From contig CM043947.1 in assembly GCA_014529385.2 (NCBI GenBank), positions 100,801,811 through 100,865,810 of the forward strand: a stretch of DNA of 64,000 nt. Direction: 5' to 3'. Position 1 is the first letter of the stretch. Each line of letters starts with the position of its first letter. The notes beneath the pieces were generated by a model. It worked only from the letters and a program-made list of their open reading frames with translations. It had not been told where the DNA came from and ran no database searches. This document shows, in pieces, positions 50,215 through 62,349 of this stretch. The translations under genes were made by a program, and so were the position numbers. This DNA is from Adiantum capillus-veneris. Its lineage: Eukaryota; Streptophyta; Polypodiopsida; Polypodiales; Pteridaceae.

Positions 50215-50227
50215 GTTTGAGGGTGGA
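50215..50227 (+). promoter_or_regulatory. Copia-1 polypurine tract
   Basis: GTTTGAGGGTGGA lies directly before the 3' LTR. Copia-2 has GTTTGAGGGGGGA at the same place. Confidence 0.8.
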
Positions 50228-50513
50228 TGTGGAAAGTTCATTGCACTTTACACCTAAACACTGAGGTTCAAACCTCACCAATGATATCTTATCCGTAGAA
50301 CATCTATATGCCTTATCCATGCCTATAAAAGGAACTCCCCATTGTATTGTACAAGTGCAAATGGGTGTGTAGTTTAAATTCAAATTTTCCCCCTCTACTT
50401 AGTGTCAGATCCCCCTTCCCTTCTCTCATACACTTCTCTCCATTATCTATCTCCATCTCTCTGTCTACTCTCTCTTCCTCTCCTCTCTCACTCCTATAGT
50501 ACTCAAGTTCACG
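50228..50513 (+). repeat. Copia-1 3' LTR
   Basis: It starts TGTGGAAAGTTCATTGC and ends AAGTTCACG (ACA in the 5' copy). It differs from the 5' LTR at many positions and by small indels, so the insertion is not recent. Confidence 0.9.
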
Positions 50514-50518
50514 TTGTA

Positions 50519-51459
50519 GTCATTACACCCTTCCTGATGTGAATCCGCATGCAGATGAACAAGATGAAATTACTTCAGCCCCACTAATCTAAATTTTGGA
50601 GACTTGCCTCCTTCTTCGATGCCCAATATGGATGTTGTAGATGATTACCCATTTGAAGAGGAGTCAAGCCAAGAGGGTGGATCAGACAATGTAGCACTTG
50701 GTCCACAAACTGTTGGGCTGAATTCCGGAGCATGGCTCCCTCTGAAGATCACTCTTCACCATGAAGCTGGTGACATGGATGCGGAAGAAAATGGGCACGT
50801 TGATCTGCGGTCCTCATGAATTTCTTAAGGCTAATGATTTTAATATATGCAACGCTGCTGATAATCAAGAACCGAAGTCGTTCTGTCACATAGATGTTTC
50901 TCAAGCTTATGTTGCTTTCCCTGTGGGAGACAATGTGGATGGTGAAATTGCTCCAATTGTTGTTTCTAAGTTTCCATTTGCTGATGCAATCGGCCTCTCA
51001 ATGGTCAAGGATACACATGTACCACCGGCTTAAGAACAGTTTTCAAAAAATGCAATAGCAATTAACAATGCTTCCTTGGCCTCATTGATGTTCCTCCTTG
51101 CTATTGAATGTTTGCAGCTAGCACAAGTGATCCTTTTTTATGGCTCGTGTCATGTACAAAAGGGGGGAATAACTATAGCACTTCATCCACGACACTCGAA
51201 GCTTTCTCACCAACGCTTGTTGCATCTGAAGCCACCATGGAAGATGAAACCTTGTCATCGAATTTCCACCTTCAACACTTTCTTGATTGATCCAGGATGA
51301 CACCAAGTCCCAGGTACAAATCCAAAATTGGTTTTTCCTTCTTACATTGATTGCTTTTGCAATCACAAAAACAAAAAGCACAAACCAACTCATATAGGTA
51401 CTCCTACATGCATTTGTATTAGGATTGAGATATAATCAACACCTCTCTCTTGGCATTCA
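50519..51459 (+). pseudogene. Element X internal coding region, right half (unrecognised protein)
   Basis: It continues the frame left at 36444 (HYTLPDVNPHADEQDEITSA, then a stop). Further open pieces at 50604-50819 (DYPFEEESSQEGGSDNVALG) and 50761-51033 (FCHIDVSQAYVAFPVGDNVD) follow in other frames, then a Ser/Thr-rich piece to ~51290. Nothing matches a retroelement protein I know. The composition is protein-like, so this is probably a decayed gene. Confidence 0.4.
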
Positions 51460-51471
51460 GCTGAGGGGGGA
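51460..51471 (+). promoter_or_regulatory. Polypurine tract of element X
   Basis: GCTGAGGGGGGA stands directly before the TGTTGGAATA start of the 3' direct repeat. This arrangement supports an LTR-retrotransposon origin of X. Confidence 0.7.
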
Positions 51472-51634
51472 TGTTGGAATAAAATAAAAGATAATATCCA
51501 GTTTCATGCCTCGAGAACCCAAAGGGTACAAGCACCTGCTCATATCCCTAATCATCAACCTATATAACAACCTTGTATCCACGCGTTTATCATAGCCATC
51601 AATACAACCGCCTACCCACCTATCTCTACATGTA

Positions 51635-51680
<46 letters not shown>

Positions 51681-51704
51681 CTTCTCTTTCAACAATTTCT
51701 CTGT

Positions 51705-51740
<36 letters not shown>

Positions 51741-51764
51741 TGTAATCTTTCTCACACAAACAAG
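51472..51764 (+). repeat. LTR-like direct repeat, 3' copy of element X
   Basis: It matches 7781-8026. It contains longer (CT)n (~51640-51677) and (CA)n (~51711-51736) tracts than the 5' copy. It begins with the canonical TG. Similarity stops at CAAACAAG, before the reconstructed end of X at 52458. Confidence 0.8.
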
Positions 51765-52458
51765 ATGCTTCTCTGCTGGACTGTAATGGAGCCATGATCT
51801 GCATGTCAAGGTTGACTTGGTCCTTTGCAAGGAGAGCCAAGAAATTGGCTATGATGTCATCAAATTCATCGCCCTGCAGCAAGTGTGCAAGCGAACTAGA
51901 TTGGAGACCGATAGCTACAGTGTCGAGAGCAGATTCAATGCTGGCTTGGGTGGATAGGCGCGTCAGTAGGGGCTGCATAATTGCAAGCATCTTCTTGTGT
52001 CGGTGCTTCATCAAAGGTGATGCAGTTTGACCTACCATCATCGCGACCGCATCTTTGTTTGTTGAATGTTGGTGATTTGCTGCCATATTGGTGCTTGGGA
52101 GGATCAGACCCAAGATTTTGTGAAGACGGAAACCATCTGACTGGCCATCGTCTAAATAATTCTCTTCATGATGCGTGGACTCTGGAAGCATCATCAGTGA
52201 TTTAAAACATCAACCATTGTTACTTGCTCCTCTTGGGCTTGTTGAAGTACATCTGCTTCACGAAAACATGCTACCAACAGATTTGTTGGAGGAAAGAATT
52301 CTCCAAAAAGTGCCTTGTGTTTGTCAACTTGAAGGTCTTTTGCAACTGCCGTGAATAAACTTTGGGGAAGTGCCACCAGAGGTCAATCAACATAGAACAT
52401 TGCTTCAAGCATGATTGAATGAGGCAGCAACACGAACTTTAAAAAAATGTCATCCACA
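51765..52458 (-). other. Unmatched segment with a minus-strand open frame at the 3' end of X
   Basis: It lies between the 3' LTR-like repeat and the restored protease exon. Minus-strand open frames carry LFTAVAKDLQVDKHKALFGE (52194-52376) and, after a break, HKKMLAIMQPLLTRLSTQAS...LAHLLQGDEFDDIIANFLAL (within 51790-52194). The hydrophobic-heptad pattern suggests a helical protein. I do not recognise it. It may be a captured host fragment or a separate insertion that split the 3' LTR. Confidence 0.4.
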
Positions 52459-52463
52459 CAATA

Positions 52464-52533
52464 ATGGCGTCTTGGACACCAAAACTGACTAGCCTTACAC
52501 CGCTCACAGTGGGGCTGCTACAACAGACGCAAG
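52464..52533 (+). pseudogene. Cysteine protease exon remainder after element X
   Basis: Read in the frame that continues FIIN from 7780, it gives NGVLDTKTD, a TAG stop (52490-52492), then PYTAHSGAATTDA. This is the NGG.DTEEDYPY.A segment of papain-type enzymes with the Tyr codon turned into a stop. The exon end AAG|GTGAAATG looks like a splice donor at 52534. The phase with the next exon (59970) is off by one base, so a small indel or another donor is needed. Confidence 0.82.
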
Positions 52534-52541
52534 GTGAAATG

Positions 52542-52780
52542 TGTGGAAAGTGCCTACAATAGCTAGATTGCTTATCCAAACCTATAAAAGGAACTCCTCT
52601 CTGTATTGTTCTAGATCAGTTGTTGTATGCAATTCAAATTCGAATTTCCCCCTCTACTTGGTGTCAACTCCCCCTTCCCTTCTCTCTCACACCTCTCTCT
52701 CTTCTCTACCTCCATCTCTCTGTCTATTCTCTCCTTCTCTACTCTCTCACTTTATCTTCTATATATCACTCAAGTTCACA
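52542..52780 (+). repeat. Copia-2 5' LTR
   Basis: It begins TGTGGAAAGTGCCTACAA and ends AAGTTCACA. Compared with the 3' LTR it lacks ~52 bp after TGTGGAAAGTGC. A CCTATAAAAGG TATA region is present. Confidence 0.93.
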
Positions 52781-52793
52781 TGGTATCAGAGCT
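52781..52793 (+). promoter_or_regulatory. Copia-2 primer-binding site
   Basis: TGGTATCAGAGCT follows the LTR directly, complementary to initiator methionine tRNA. Confidence 0.9.
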
Positions 52794-52870
52794 TTAGAAC
52801 TTGAGCTCATAATTCCTCCACGAGCCTTCTCTCAAAGCAACGGCCTATTTTACGCCCAGCTCTCACTTCC

Positions 52871-54078
52871 ATGGTTTACTCGGCTAGCATGACTAGTGCC
52901 TCGTCACCTATGGTTGCAACCACCAATCATGGTACTTCACCATTGACAAGCTCAATGGGAAAAATTACAATGTGTGGAAGCTAAGAATAGAGCTATATTT
53001 GAAGCAACTTGGCCTCTGGAAGATTGTTTCTGGAGATGAAATAAGACTAAGTGAAGACGAGTACGCCTCCGACACGGAACTACACTCGGCATGGGATTCA
53101 AGGGACATTACGGCTCAAATGGAGATTATACTCCATTGTGAGGATAGGCAAGTCCAAATGGTGTGGACTCTATCCACCTCTAAGGCTATTTGGGAGTTCT
53201 TCAACAATAGTTATGAGCACACTGATCTTGTTTATCAAGACTCCCTGATCAAAAGGCTTGTAAACAATACTATCCAAGAAGGCCAATCTGCACTCAAGTT
53301 CCTTGACAATTGGTAGCCACTGTTAGATGAATTTCTCATCTCTGGAATGGAGATTTCAGAGAAATTTCAATGTATGCTTCTATTGGCGACTTTACTCGCA
53401 AGTTGGAGAGCCTTTGTTACTACTCAAGCCTTGTCCCAGATGCAATTGTAAGGCCTTGTATCCAAAATCCGTCACGAAGAAGCTTTAAGAGACCAGTCTA
53501 ATGCCTCTACTCCAGTGGCTCTAGCCGCGCATATCAATTTCAGAAAAGGCCGTCCTAACCACCATTACAACAATGCAAGGCAGTTGCATAAAGGTGGTTC
53601 TAACCGCCCTAGAAATGCACCTTATGGTCAAGTTCAATGCCACAACTGCAAGAATTTCGGACACATTGCAAAGGACTGCAGGTCCAAAACCAAGCATCAT
53701 GGTGGTAATCATGGAGGATTCAATGGACATAAAGCAAATGGAAGCTATCATCACAAAGCTCATGCTCATTTCACTAATATTTCAAGCTATGATGATGATA
53801 CACACCCTACTTCTATACAACTTTTTGTTGCAATCTTCAGCTCCTCTAAGCCACATCACAACTCTTCTATCTGGTATCTAGACACTGGAGCTACACATCA
53901 CATGACATATCTTTTTGATTGGCTTGCACACTACACTCCTCTTCAACACCCACTTGAAGTCCTCATGGGGGATAGTAACATTCAATATGCTCAAGGATAT
54001 GGCATTGTTTCCATTACCCTACCAAATGGCACTATAGCTCACTTAGACAAGGTATACTATGTACCTGCTCTAAAGTAG
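52871..54078 (+). pseudogene. Copia-2 gag and protease
   Basis: Gag starts MVYSASMTSASSPMVATT at 52871. A deletion near 52930 shifts the frame before LNGKNYNVWKLRIELYLKQL. A stop follows at ~53314 (FLDNW, stop). The knuckle CHNCKNFGHIAKDC is intact near 53638. The protease has WYLDTGATHHMTYLFDW with the DTG active site. A TAG ends the frame at 54076-54078 (Gln of LKQN in copia-1). Confidence 0.88.
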
Positions 54079-54246
54079 AATCTCATCTCAGTAGGAGAGC
54101 TCACCTCCAAGGGCATTACAGTTTCTTTCACGCATGATAAGTGCATCATGCAACCACTTGACAGAAATCACAAGCCTTTCTTTATATCTTGGCCCAAGGA
54201 AGGACGCTTGTATCCTCTTGGCTCCAGCAAAGTCCAAGCCAAAGCA

Positions 54247-54707
54247 CATTAGGAAAATTTTGAACTCATTTTTGGGCCTTTTAAGAGTGCCACATCATCA
54301 AAGTTGTACAAAAGAAAGCAACCCGGTAGACCCCTCTAAATATTGCTTAGAACCCCATGATATGACCTATCATTGCAAAGTTCTTGAAAAATGGGTTCTA
54401 AACAGCCAAGGTTCGAAAAGTTTGGATGACTTCTATGAAAGTTATGCCATTTTTTTTCAATCAGCTAGGTTTTGTTACCGTTACGGTAATCTGAAATCAC
54501 CTTTTTCTAGATCTACATGAAGGCAATGTCTGATACATGCATGCTATATATCAATAGATAGCATTTGAAGAGTAGATTCTAAATATCCAACCTCCGACAA
54601 GTTTGGATCTTATTTGCAAAAAAATTTACCGATCCCCACTTTTTGAAAGCTATGCCACATCAACAATTCTTACAAGGCCCATTTTTGAGTCCAAACTTTT
54701 CCTAATG
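54247..54707. mobile_element. MITE inside copia-2 pol
   Basis: The termini are CATTAGGAAAATTTTGAACT and its near-complement at 54677-54707, ~30-bp inverted repeats ending in TGGGCC on the inner side. Copia-1 lacks the block at the same site (AGAGCACTTTCATCAGTC), so this is a later insertion. There is no coding capacity. The target duplication is not clear (at most 1-3 bp). Confidence 0.85.
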
Positions 54708-54727
54708 ACTTTCAACAGTCATCAATT

Positions 54728-55999
54728 CTCCTAAGAAAGAGGAGACACTTACTTGGCACTACACGCTAGGTCATGTCTCGCAACAAGTGCTCAAAGATAT
54801 GCAACCAGAGGAGCTAGTGGTAGGTTTGCCAACCACAATTACACCAATTACATTTTGAGAAGCATGCCTATTGGGCAAAGCTAAGCATTTCAAGTTTCCA
54901 AGGTCAAAGTCCCATACAGCTCAACCTCTTGAGCTTATCCACTCGGATTTATGCGGCCCAATGCAGACACAATCACTCATTGGCAACAAATACTTCCTAA
55001 TCTTCAACGACTATACAAGATACACTCATGTCTATTTCTTGGCAGATAAAGCTGCAACATTTATCAAATTTCAAGCTTTCAAAGTTGCGATGGAGACAAC
55101 TGGATCGCAAAATCAAGGCACCAAGGACAGACAATGGTGGGGAATACAAAAGCAATGAGTTTCAACAATATTGTGTATCAAATGGTATTCGATGGGAATT
55201 TACAATTCCGGATCACCCTCAACAAAATGGAGTCACCGAGCGCAAGAATCGCACTTTAGTTGAAGCTGCTCGCTCAATGCTAGCCCTCGCTCGACTTCCT
55301 ATTACATTCTGGGAAGAAGCCATAGCTACCGCAGCCTACATTCAAAATCGAGTCCTCTCATCCGTCAATCCACACAAAACTGCTTATCAGCTACGGTTCA
55401 ACCACCCACCCAACATAACCCATCTCAAGATCTTTGGTTCCCCTGCATATCCTCTGCTCACGAGTCCTCAACCCAAATTTTCTCCTAAGAGCATCCACAC
55501 TATCTTCTGCGGATACGGCGACACTCATGGCGTTAAGGCATATCGCCTTTACGATTCGAAAACCAATAAGTTTTTATTCTCCAAGTCAGTGGTATTCTGT
55601 GAATTTCTTCTCTTTAATCATCCCGGTGATGGTCCGCCCTCATCGACCACTGAGCCTCTTCTACCTACCCCAGATACACTATCTAGTAAGTATCCTACAG
55701 CTACTACATTTACCAACTCAGTGAACCATGGTGTGAATACACCCTTCACCACTTTAATTCAAACTCAATACCTCAGGAGCTTAAAATCGCAAGCTTCCAA
55801 CTCCTCACAGCTTGCACATAATCAAAAACGCCAACACCACATACAGCAGGTAGCGCTACTGGCTCCCCATCCACATGCGCCAATTCATGGTACACGCACA
55901 CAGTCTCTTCCACTCTCCAGCACACTACAGAAGGCCACACACACACACCATTTCAGCCCTCTGTATCATGCCATTCATCTCCTCATGAGCTCCACTTAA
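54728..55999 (+). pseudogene. Copia-2 GAG-pre-integrase and integrase
   Basis: LTWHYTLGHVSQQVLKDMQP is followed by a zinc finger with a stop in place of its first Cys (ITF, stop, EACLLGKAK). The core has LIHSDLCGPM, a one-codon loss at NDYTRYTHVYF, a shift near 55100, then TDNGGEYKSNEF and NGVTERKNRTLVEAARSMLA with the catalytic Glu, and ARLPITFWEEAIATAAYIQN. The C-terminal part (IFGSPAYPLL, then SVVFCEFLLF) runs into a Ser/Pro linker before the insertion at ~56040. Confidence 0.88.
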
Positions 56000-56039
56000 C
56001 AAGCTCCATTGCACCATCTCTTGCTCCAACCATAATCAG

Positions 56040-57525
56040 TCCTGATGCATGGTTTTTAGGACCCCTTCTGAAAATGCAATAAAGGCACAGTCAGTTGTTG
56101 GGGAGATGAGGATACTCTAGTCCAAGGGATCTCGAAAGAGAAGAAAAATCTACTTCACAAGCACCAAAGAGTAAAAAGTGCCATGGACAGAAGATACGTG
56201 GGAACGAGCTCTTATGCATGCCTACAACCTATATCTTACAGAATAGCCCATTCTAGGTGTGAATTTCTAGTGAAATTTACACGAGGATGTTCGTGTGGAC
56301 TCACAGCACAGCATACTCCGTTTTCACTTTTTACCGACAGTAAATATTTTTCACCTACATGGTAAATACAAATCACTTTTTACCTACAGTAACTCTGTTT
56401 ACCCATGGTAAATATTTTTTACTGCACCATAAGTATTTGGTAGGTAACAGTTCACTGTTACTAGAAGCAGTGATTGGGCATCAACAATGCAGTTACAGGA
56501 GGAGAAAAAGGGCAAATCTTATGGTAAAGGTGAGTCAACAGGGATAAAGACTTTTGAGTTGAAAAGAGACATGCTGATTTTTTCAAAGAACACATGTCAA
56601 AAGAAGCCATGGTTGAGGATTTTTTGAGAATTTGATATTCAGGAGGACCCAGCTGCCACCTCCCCCCCGCAGGTCCCCCCCTGACATGTGCAGAACCTCC
56701 AGTTTCAACAGCCACCTAACCTGCTCTTAAATGCTGGTCAAGGCCTTATCCCCATGTGTCACAATCAGAAAAATCAGCATTTACCCTCCCCTCTCACATC
56801 ACTCTAGAGAATATCTTGATGGTGACATATCAGGTGACCTCAATCTGTTGACCACCCTAAGCAAAAAGTAACCCCAATCAGCGGATTTAAGCATGTTTAT
56901 CCCTAATCCTAAACCCTCTCAGAAACCTATATAAGGAGGCCTTCTCTCACTCAAAACGAACACTTCACCCACTTCACCAAGCAACGAAGCTATGACGACA
57001 TTGCTCACAACGAGGAGCTATGGATGGAGCTCTACTCTCTCTCCCTCCCTCTCTCTCTCCCTCTAGTATGCTACATTACTAGCCCTAAAACCTAAATAAG
57101 GAGTCTTCTCTCATGCTCCATGGCCACCATCCTCGCTATCATTCTCTAAGGTATTGATGTGTTGCTAGTAGGATCATACCTACTTGCTGGGTTGATTGTT
57201 TTTGACAAGGGGTTATGCCATCCTTGGCTTGCTTCTCTATATCCTTGTTATGTATGATCAGATTCCGCTGTATTGTTAAGCTGATGTCTTGTGTATATAT
57301 ATGCTACATAAGGTCCCTAAGCTTCGTTTCTATGTGTTTTGCCATATGTTTTGATGCCATCATAATGCCAAAAGTATCACTTGCCTATGTGCACTATGTG
57401 TGAGGTCCCTAAACCTCTTAATTTAGGGTGGTGCCCCCTTTGTTTTGTTCTTTGCTTGTTTGCATGAGGCATCGTTTGTGGAGTGTGCACGAGTACAGAG
57501 GCCACCCGATTGCACTGCTCTTTTT
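56040..57525. mobile_element. Unidentified ~1.5-kb insertion in copia-2 pol, solo-LTR-like
   Basis: Copia-1 has continuous sequence here, while copia-2 gains ~1.5 kb between the integrase and RT regions. It holds CCTATATAAGGAGGCC (TATA-like, ~56927-56942), a CT-rich leader (~57036-57064), and repeats of a TTTACCxACAGTAA word at 56330-56455. No coding motif is seen. A TATA element followed by a CT-rich leader would fit a solo LTR, but the ends and target duplication were not resolved. Confidence 0.45.
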
Positions 57526-57541
57526 CCCGCTATCAAGTCCC

Positions 57542-59544
57542 TTACCTCATTCAAAAGCGTCCCTCAACAACCCTCATTTTAGCCCCTCAGCTTCTCCTTC
57601 CTCGCCTCTAAGCATGGCACACACACCTATTGTCCTATCATCCTCCTTCTCAACCCCGCCTACTTCTACTACTCGTAGAAACACCATCACTCCCATCACT
57701 ATTTCCTCTTCTTCCATAGCCCTCAAGGAATCCAATCATCATTCTATTCAACCCTCCGGATCAGCCCCAATGGATGATGAAGGGATATCACCTCCCCTTC
57801 GCCCTCGACACCACTCTCTCAAAGCCATCTACGAAGCAACTTCCTTCACCTCATTCTTGCTTCAAGAAAAAGAAGACCTCTCCATCAACATCCCCGACCC
57901 ACTCGAAGAGAACACACTCTCAGTCGAAGACGCCATTGCCTCTCCTGAAGGCGAACAATGGATTGAAGCCATGAAGGAAGAGTTTCAAGCACATGAAGAA
58001 GCTCAGACTTGGACTATCACACCAAGGCCCGACGACGCCAATGTCATCAGTTGCCGATGAATTCTCAAGAACAAGCATCACCCCAACGGGTCTATCGAAC
58101 GCTACAAAGCCAGGCTTGTCGCGAAGGGCTATACACAACAACATGGTACAGATTTCATTGATACTTACTCTCCCGTCATGGGTATCACATCATTTCGCAT
58201 ACTTGTTGCATTAGCCGCTTTCTTTGACATTACTCTTCATCACATTGACATTCGCACTGCATTTTTACATGGATGGCTAGATGAAGTCATTTATATGGCT
58301 CAACCGCCCTACTTCTATTGTGATGATCCCACTATCTATGTATGCAAGCTACATAAGCCTATATACGGTCTCAAGCAGTCTGCACGACAACGGTTCAAGT
58401 GCTTGCATGCTTTTCTTATCAAATGGAGATGGGTTCAATGCACTTCTGACCCAAAGTTATTCTATCATACTCTCTTTCATGGATGGGCAATCATTGTTGT
58501 CTATGTCGATGATATTCCTATCATTGCTAGTGATGAGACATATGTCTCACATGTTGTGAAAATGTTCAAGGAGGAATTCCCAATCCATGACAACGGCCCT
58601 ATGACCTACTTCTTGGGCATAGAGGTCAACAGGGATCCAAATGGCAGATTCATCAAGCTTTCACAGTGAAAATACATTGAAGACAAATTGGGTGAGTATG
58701 GTCTTCTCTCCTCCGATGCACAACTCTCTACTCCACTCCATGACAAGCATAAATTATTCACTTCTCTGCCACCATCTGATGATGATACTTATTCTATGTC
58801 AAGCTTTCTTTACTCTCGCTTAATCGGCCGCAAAGGTACCTCATATCATGCACAAGGCTTGACATTAGCTTTACAGGTCATGTATTATCTTGCCATATGA
58901 AGGCACCTCACAAATGCCATGGTCTCGCTGCCAAGAGATCATTGCGCTACTTACACCACACTCGCCATCATTCTCTCACCTATTATAGTCAGCACCACTC
59001 ATCACCACTGCAACTCAAAGGTTTTGTTGATGCCGACCGGGCCGGACAAGACCCAAATATGCATAGCATCTCTGGGCATGTATTTCTTCTTGCAGATGGT
59101 GCTATTTCTTGGCGAAGCAAGCGCCAGACTTCACTTGCTATATCATCTGCGGAGGCAAAGTATATAGCATCATCCCTCGCTGCTCGAGAAGCATTGTGGC
59201 TTCACCAACTCCTAGAAGAACTGCCAATTCCATGTGCCACTCCTCGAATCATTCTACATTGCGACAATCAGTCAGCAATTGCAATGGCGAAGAGTCCTCA
59301 ACTTGCCGAGCGCACAAAGCACATAAAGCTCGTGTATCACTTCATCAAGGAGCTAGTAGAAGACAACTTCATCCACCTCAAATACATCTCTACCACAGAG
59401 AATGTCGCCGATTTCCTTACCAAAGCAGTTCCCCTTGAAAACACATTATTTGCTCAGCAAGAGCCGGTTTGGAAGCTCCCTAGATTCATCTTCAACAACA
59501 CTCATTGTATTTCAGCATGGTTTTATTTTTGTATGCGCATTTGA
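57542..59544 (+). pseudogene. Copia-2 reverse transcriptase and RNase H
   Basis: The linker and RT start at 57542; EAMKEEFQAHEEAQTWTITP leads to a TGA in place of Trp (VISCR, stop, ILKNKHHPNGSIERYKARLV). The RT core (58178-58669) has HIDIRTAFLHGWLDEVIYMA, GLKQSARQRF, VVYVDDIPIIAS and YFLGIEVNRD, then a stop. RNase H (58897-59544) is a long open frame with VDADRAGQD, SGHVFLLADGAISW, SSAEAKYIA and HCDNQSAIAMAKSPQLAERT, ending ENVADFLTKAVPLEN. The RNase H and RT motifs are essentially complete, so only a few point lesions inactivate this copy. Confidence 0.9.
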
Positions 59545-59590
59545 GGGGGGATCTCCTCACAAATGCTCTATGCTTTCTGTTATGATTTCG

Positions 59591-59603
59591 GTTTGAGGGG
59601 GGA
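59591..59603 (+). promoter_or_regulatory. Copia-2 polypurine tract
   Basis: GTTTGAGGGGGGA lies immediately before the 3' LTR. A second G-rich copy lies upstream near 59543. Confidence 0.85.
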
Positions 59604-59894
59604 TGTGGAAAGTGCAATGCACTTTACACCTAAGCGGAGCTCAAACCTCACCACATATACCTTATCCCTACAACAGGTAGATTGCTTATCCAAGCCTTTA
59701 AAAGGAACTCCTTTCTGTATTGTTCCAGAGTAGTGGTTGTATGCAATTCAAATTCGAATTTCCCCCTCTACTTGGTGTCAAATCCCCCTTCCCTTCTCTC
59801 TCACACCTCTCTCTCTTCTCTACCTCCATCTCTATGTCTATTCTCTCCTTCTCTACTCTCTGACTCTGTCTTCTATATATCACTCAAGTTCACA
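59604..59894 (+). repeat. Copia-2 3' LTR
   Basis: It begins TGTGGAAAGTGCAATGC and ends AAGTTCACA at the target duplication. It is the longer, more complete LTR of the pair. Confidence 0.93.
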
Positions 59895-59969
59895 AAATGA
59901 TCATACTACTCGAGAGCTCAAGATTTGCTTAGTCTCGCATGACCCTTATTGTGCTAATTACTATTTCAG

Positions 59970-60437
59970 ATGAAGAAGCACATTGCAACCATCGAGGATT
60001 ACCAGGATGTGTCGGAGTCCGATGAGCAGGCTCTCCTCAAGGCCATGGAAAATCATCCTGTCAGTGTGGCGATCGACGCCAGCATCCGTGACTTCCAACT
60101 GTACCAAAGTGTATGTGTGATTTTTTGCTCTCTCGTACCTCGTATATGTAATCCTACAACGCGATCTGAGAAAACTTGCACCCATTGCTGCGTGCAGGGT
60201 GTTTTTACTAGAAGTTGCGGCAAGAGTCTAAACCATGGCGTCGTTGTGGTGGGCTATAGGAAGGATACTCAAGTGGAGTACTAGGTGGTACGCAATTCGT
60301 GGGGCAGCGTATGGGTTAAGGGATGATACGTGCGCATGCAGCACGGCAGCTCTACCGACCCGGATGGACTCTGTGGCATCAACATGGAACCCTCCTTCCC
60401 CGTTGTCCGCTCGGACCGACGTTCCCAATTGAACTAG
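59970..60437 (+). pseudogene. Papain-like cysteine protease, last two exons
   Basis: Exon 59970-60110 follows an acceptor (CTATTTCAG) and encodes [20 protein letters not shown], then [20 protein letters not shown]. After an intron (GTATGT..GTGCAG) exon 60198-60437 encodes [20 protein letters not shown] with the catalytic His, then RNSWGSVW with the catalytic Asn, and DGLCGINMEPSFPV. Two in-frame stops occur: TAG at the Trp of YWVVRNSWG (60282-60284) and TGA before YVRM (~60321). No granulin domain follows, so this is the short papain form. Together with 7130-7780 and 52464-52533 it makes one gene now spread over 53 kb. Confidence 0.88.
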
Positions 60438-60486
60438 TACTAAAGAGATGAAATCACTATTTATTTGCTACCATAAGCTATTGTGT

Positions 60487-60705
60487 GTAACATAGAGTGG
60501 GCTCACAGGCATGAGGGCCATATCATTGTATATACCCATTTATCTTTCTTTTGTAGATGGGCCGAAAGTTCATCATTTTGTAGTAAGCTAAAGATGTAAC
60601 ATAGAGTGGGCTCACACGCATTAGGGCCATATCATTGTATATACCCATTTATCTTTCTTTTGTAGATGCACAAAAAAGTTCATCATTTTTGAGTAAGCTA
60701 AACAT
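60487..60705. repeat. 109-bp tandem duplication 3' of the protease
   Basis: GTAACATAGAGTGGGCTCAC begins at 60487 and 60596. The two copies differ at few positions. It probably lies in the former 3' untranslated region. Confidence 0.9.
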
Positions 60706-60713
60706 GTAATTAC

Positions 60714-62349
<1,636 letters not shown>

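Larger units (their letters stand above)
36445..50513 (+). mobile_element. Copia-1: Ty1/copia LTR retrotransposon, interrupted by CACTA-3
   Basis: The 5' LTR (36445-36725) is followed by the primer-binding site TGGTATCAGAGCT. Next come gag, protease, integrase, RT and RNase H in copia order, a polypurine tract and the 3' LTR (50228-50513). Flanking 5-mers CTGTA (36440-36444) and TTGTA (50514-50518) are an imperfect target duplication. Excising the element restores an open frame of element X. CACTA-3 sits in gag. All coding parts have stops or shifts. It is the same family as copia-2. Confidence 0.9.
52542..59894 (+). mobile_element. Copia-2: Ty1/copia retrotransposon in the protease intron, 7,353 bp
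   Basis: It is flanked by a perfect 5-bp target duplication AAATG (52537-52541 and 59895-59899). The LTRs are 52542-52780 and 59604-59894. Gag, protease, integrase, RT and RNase H follow in copia order. It carries a MITE (54247-54707) and a ~1.5-kb unknown insertion (~56040-57525). It is the same family as copia-1 but better preserved: the zinc knuckle, DTG protease site and YVDD are intact. Confidence 0.95.
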
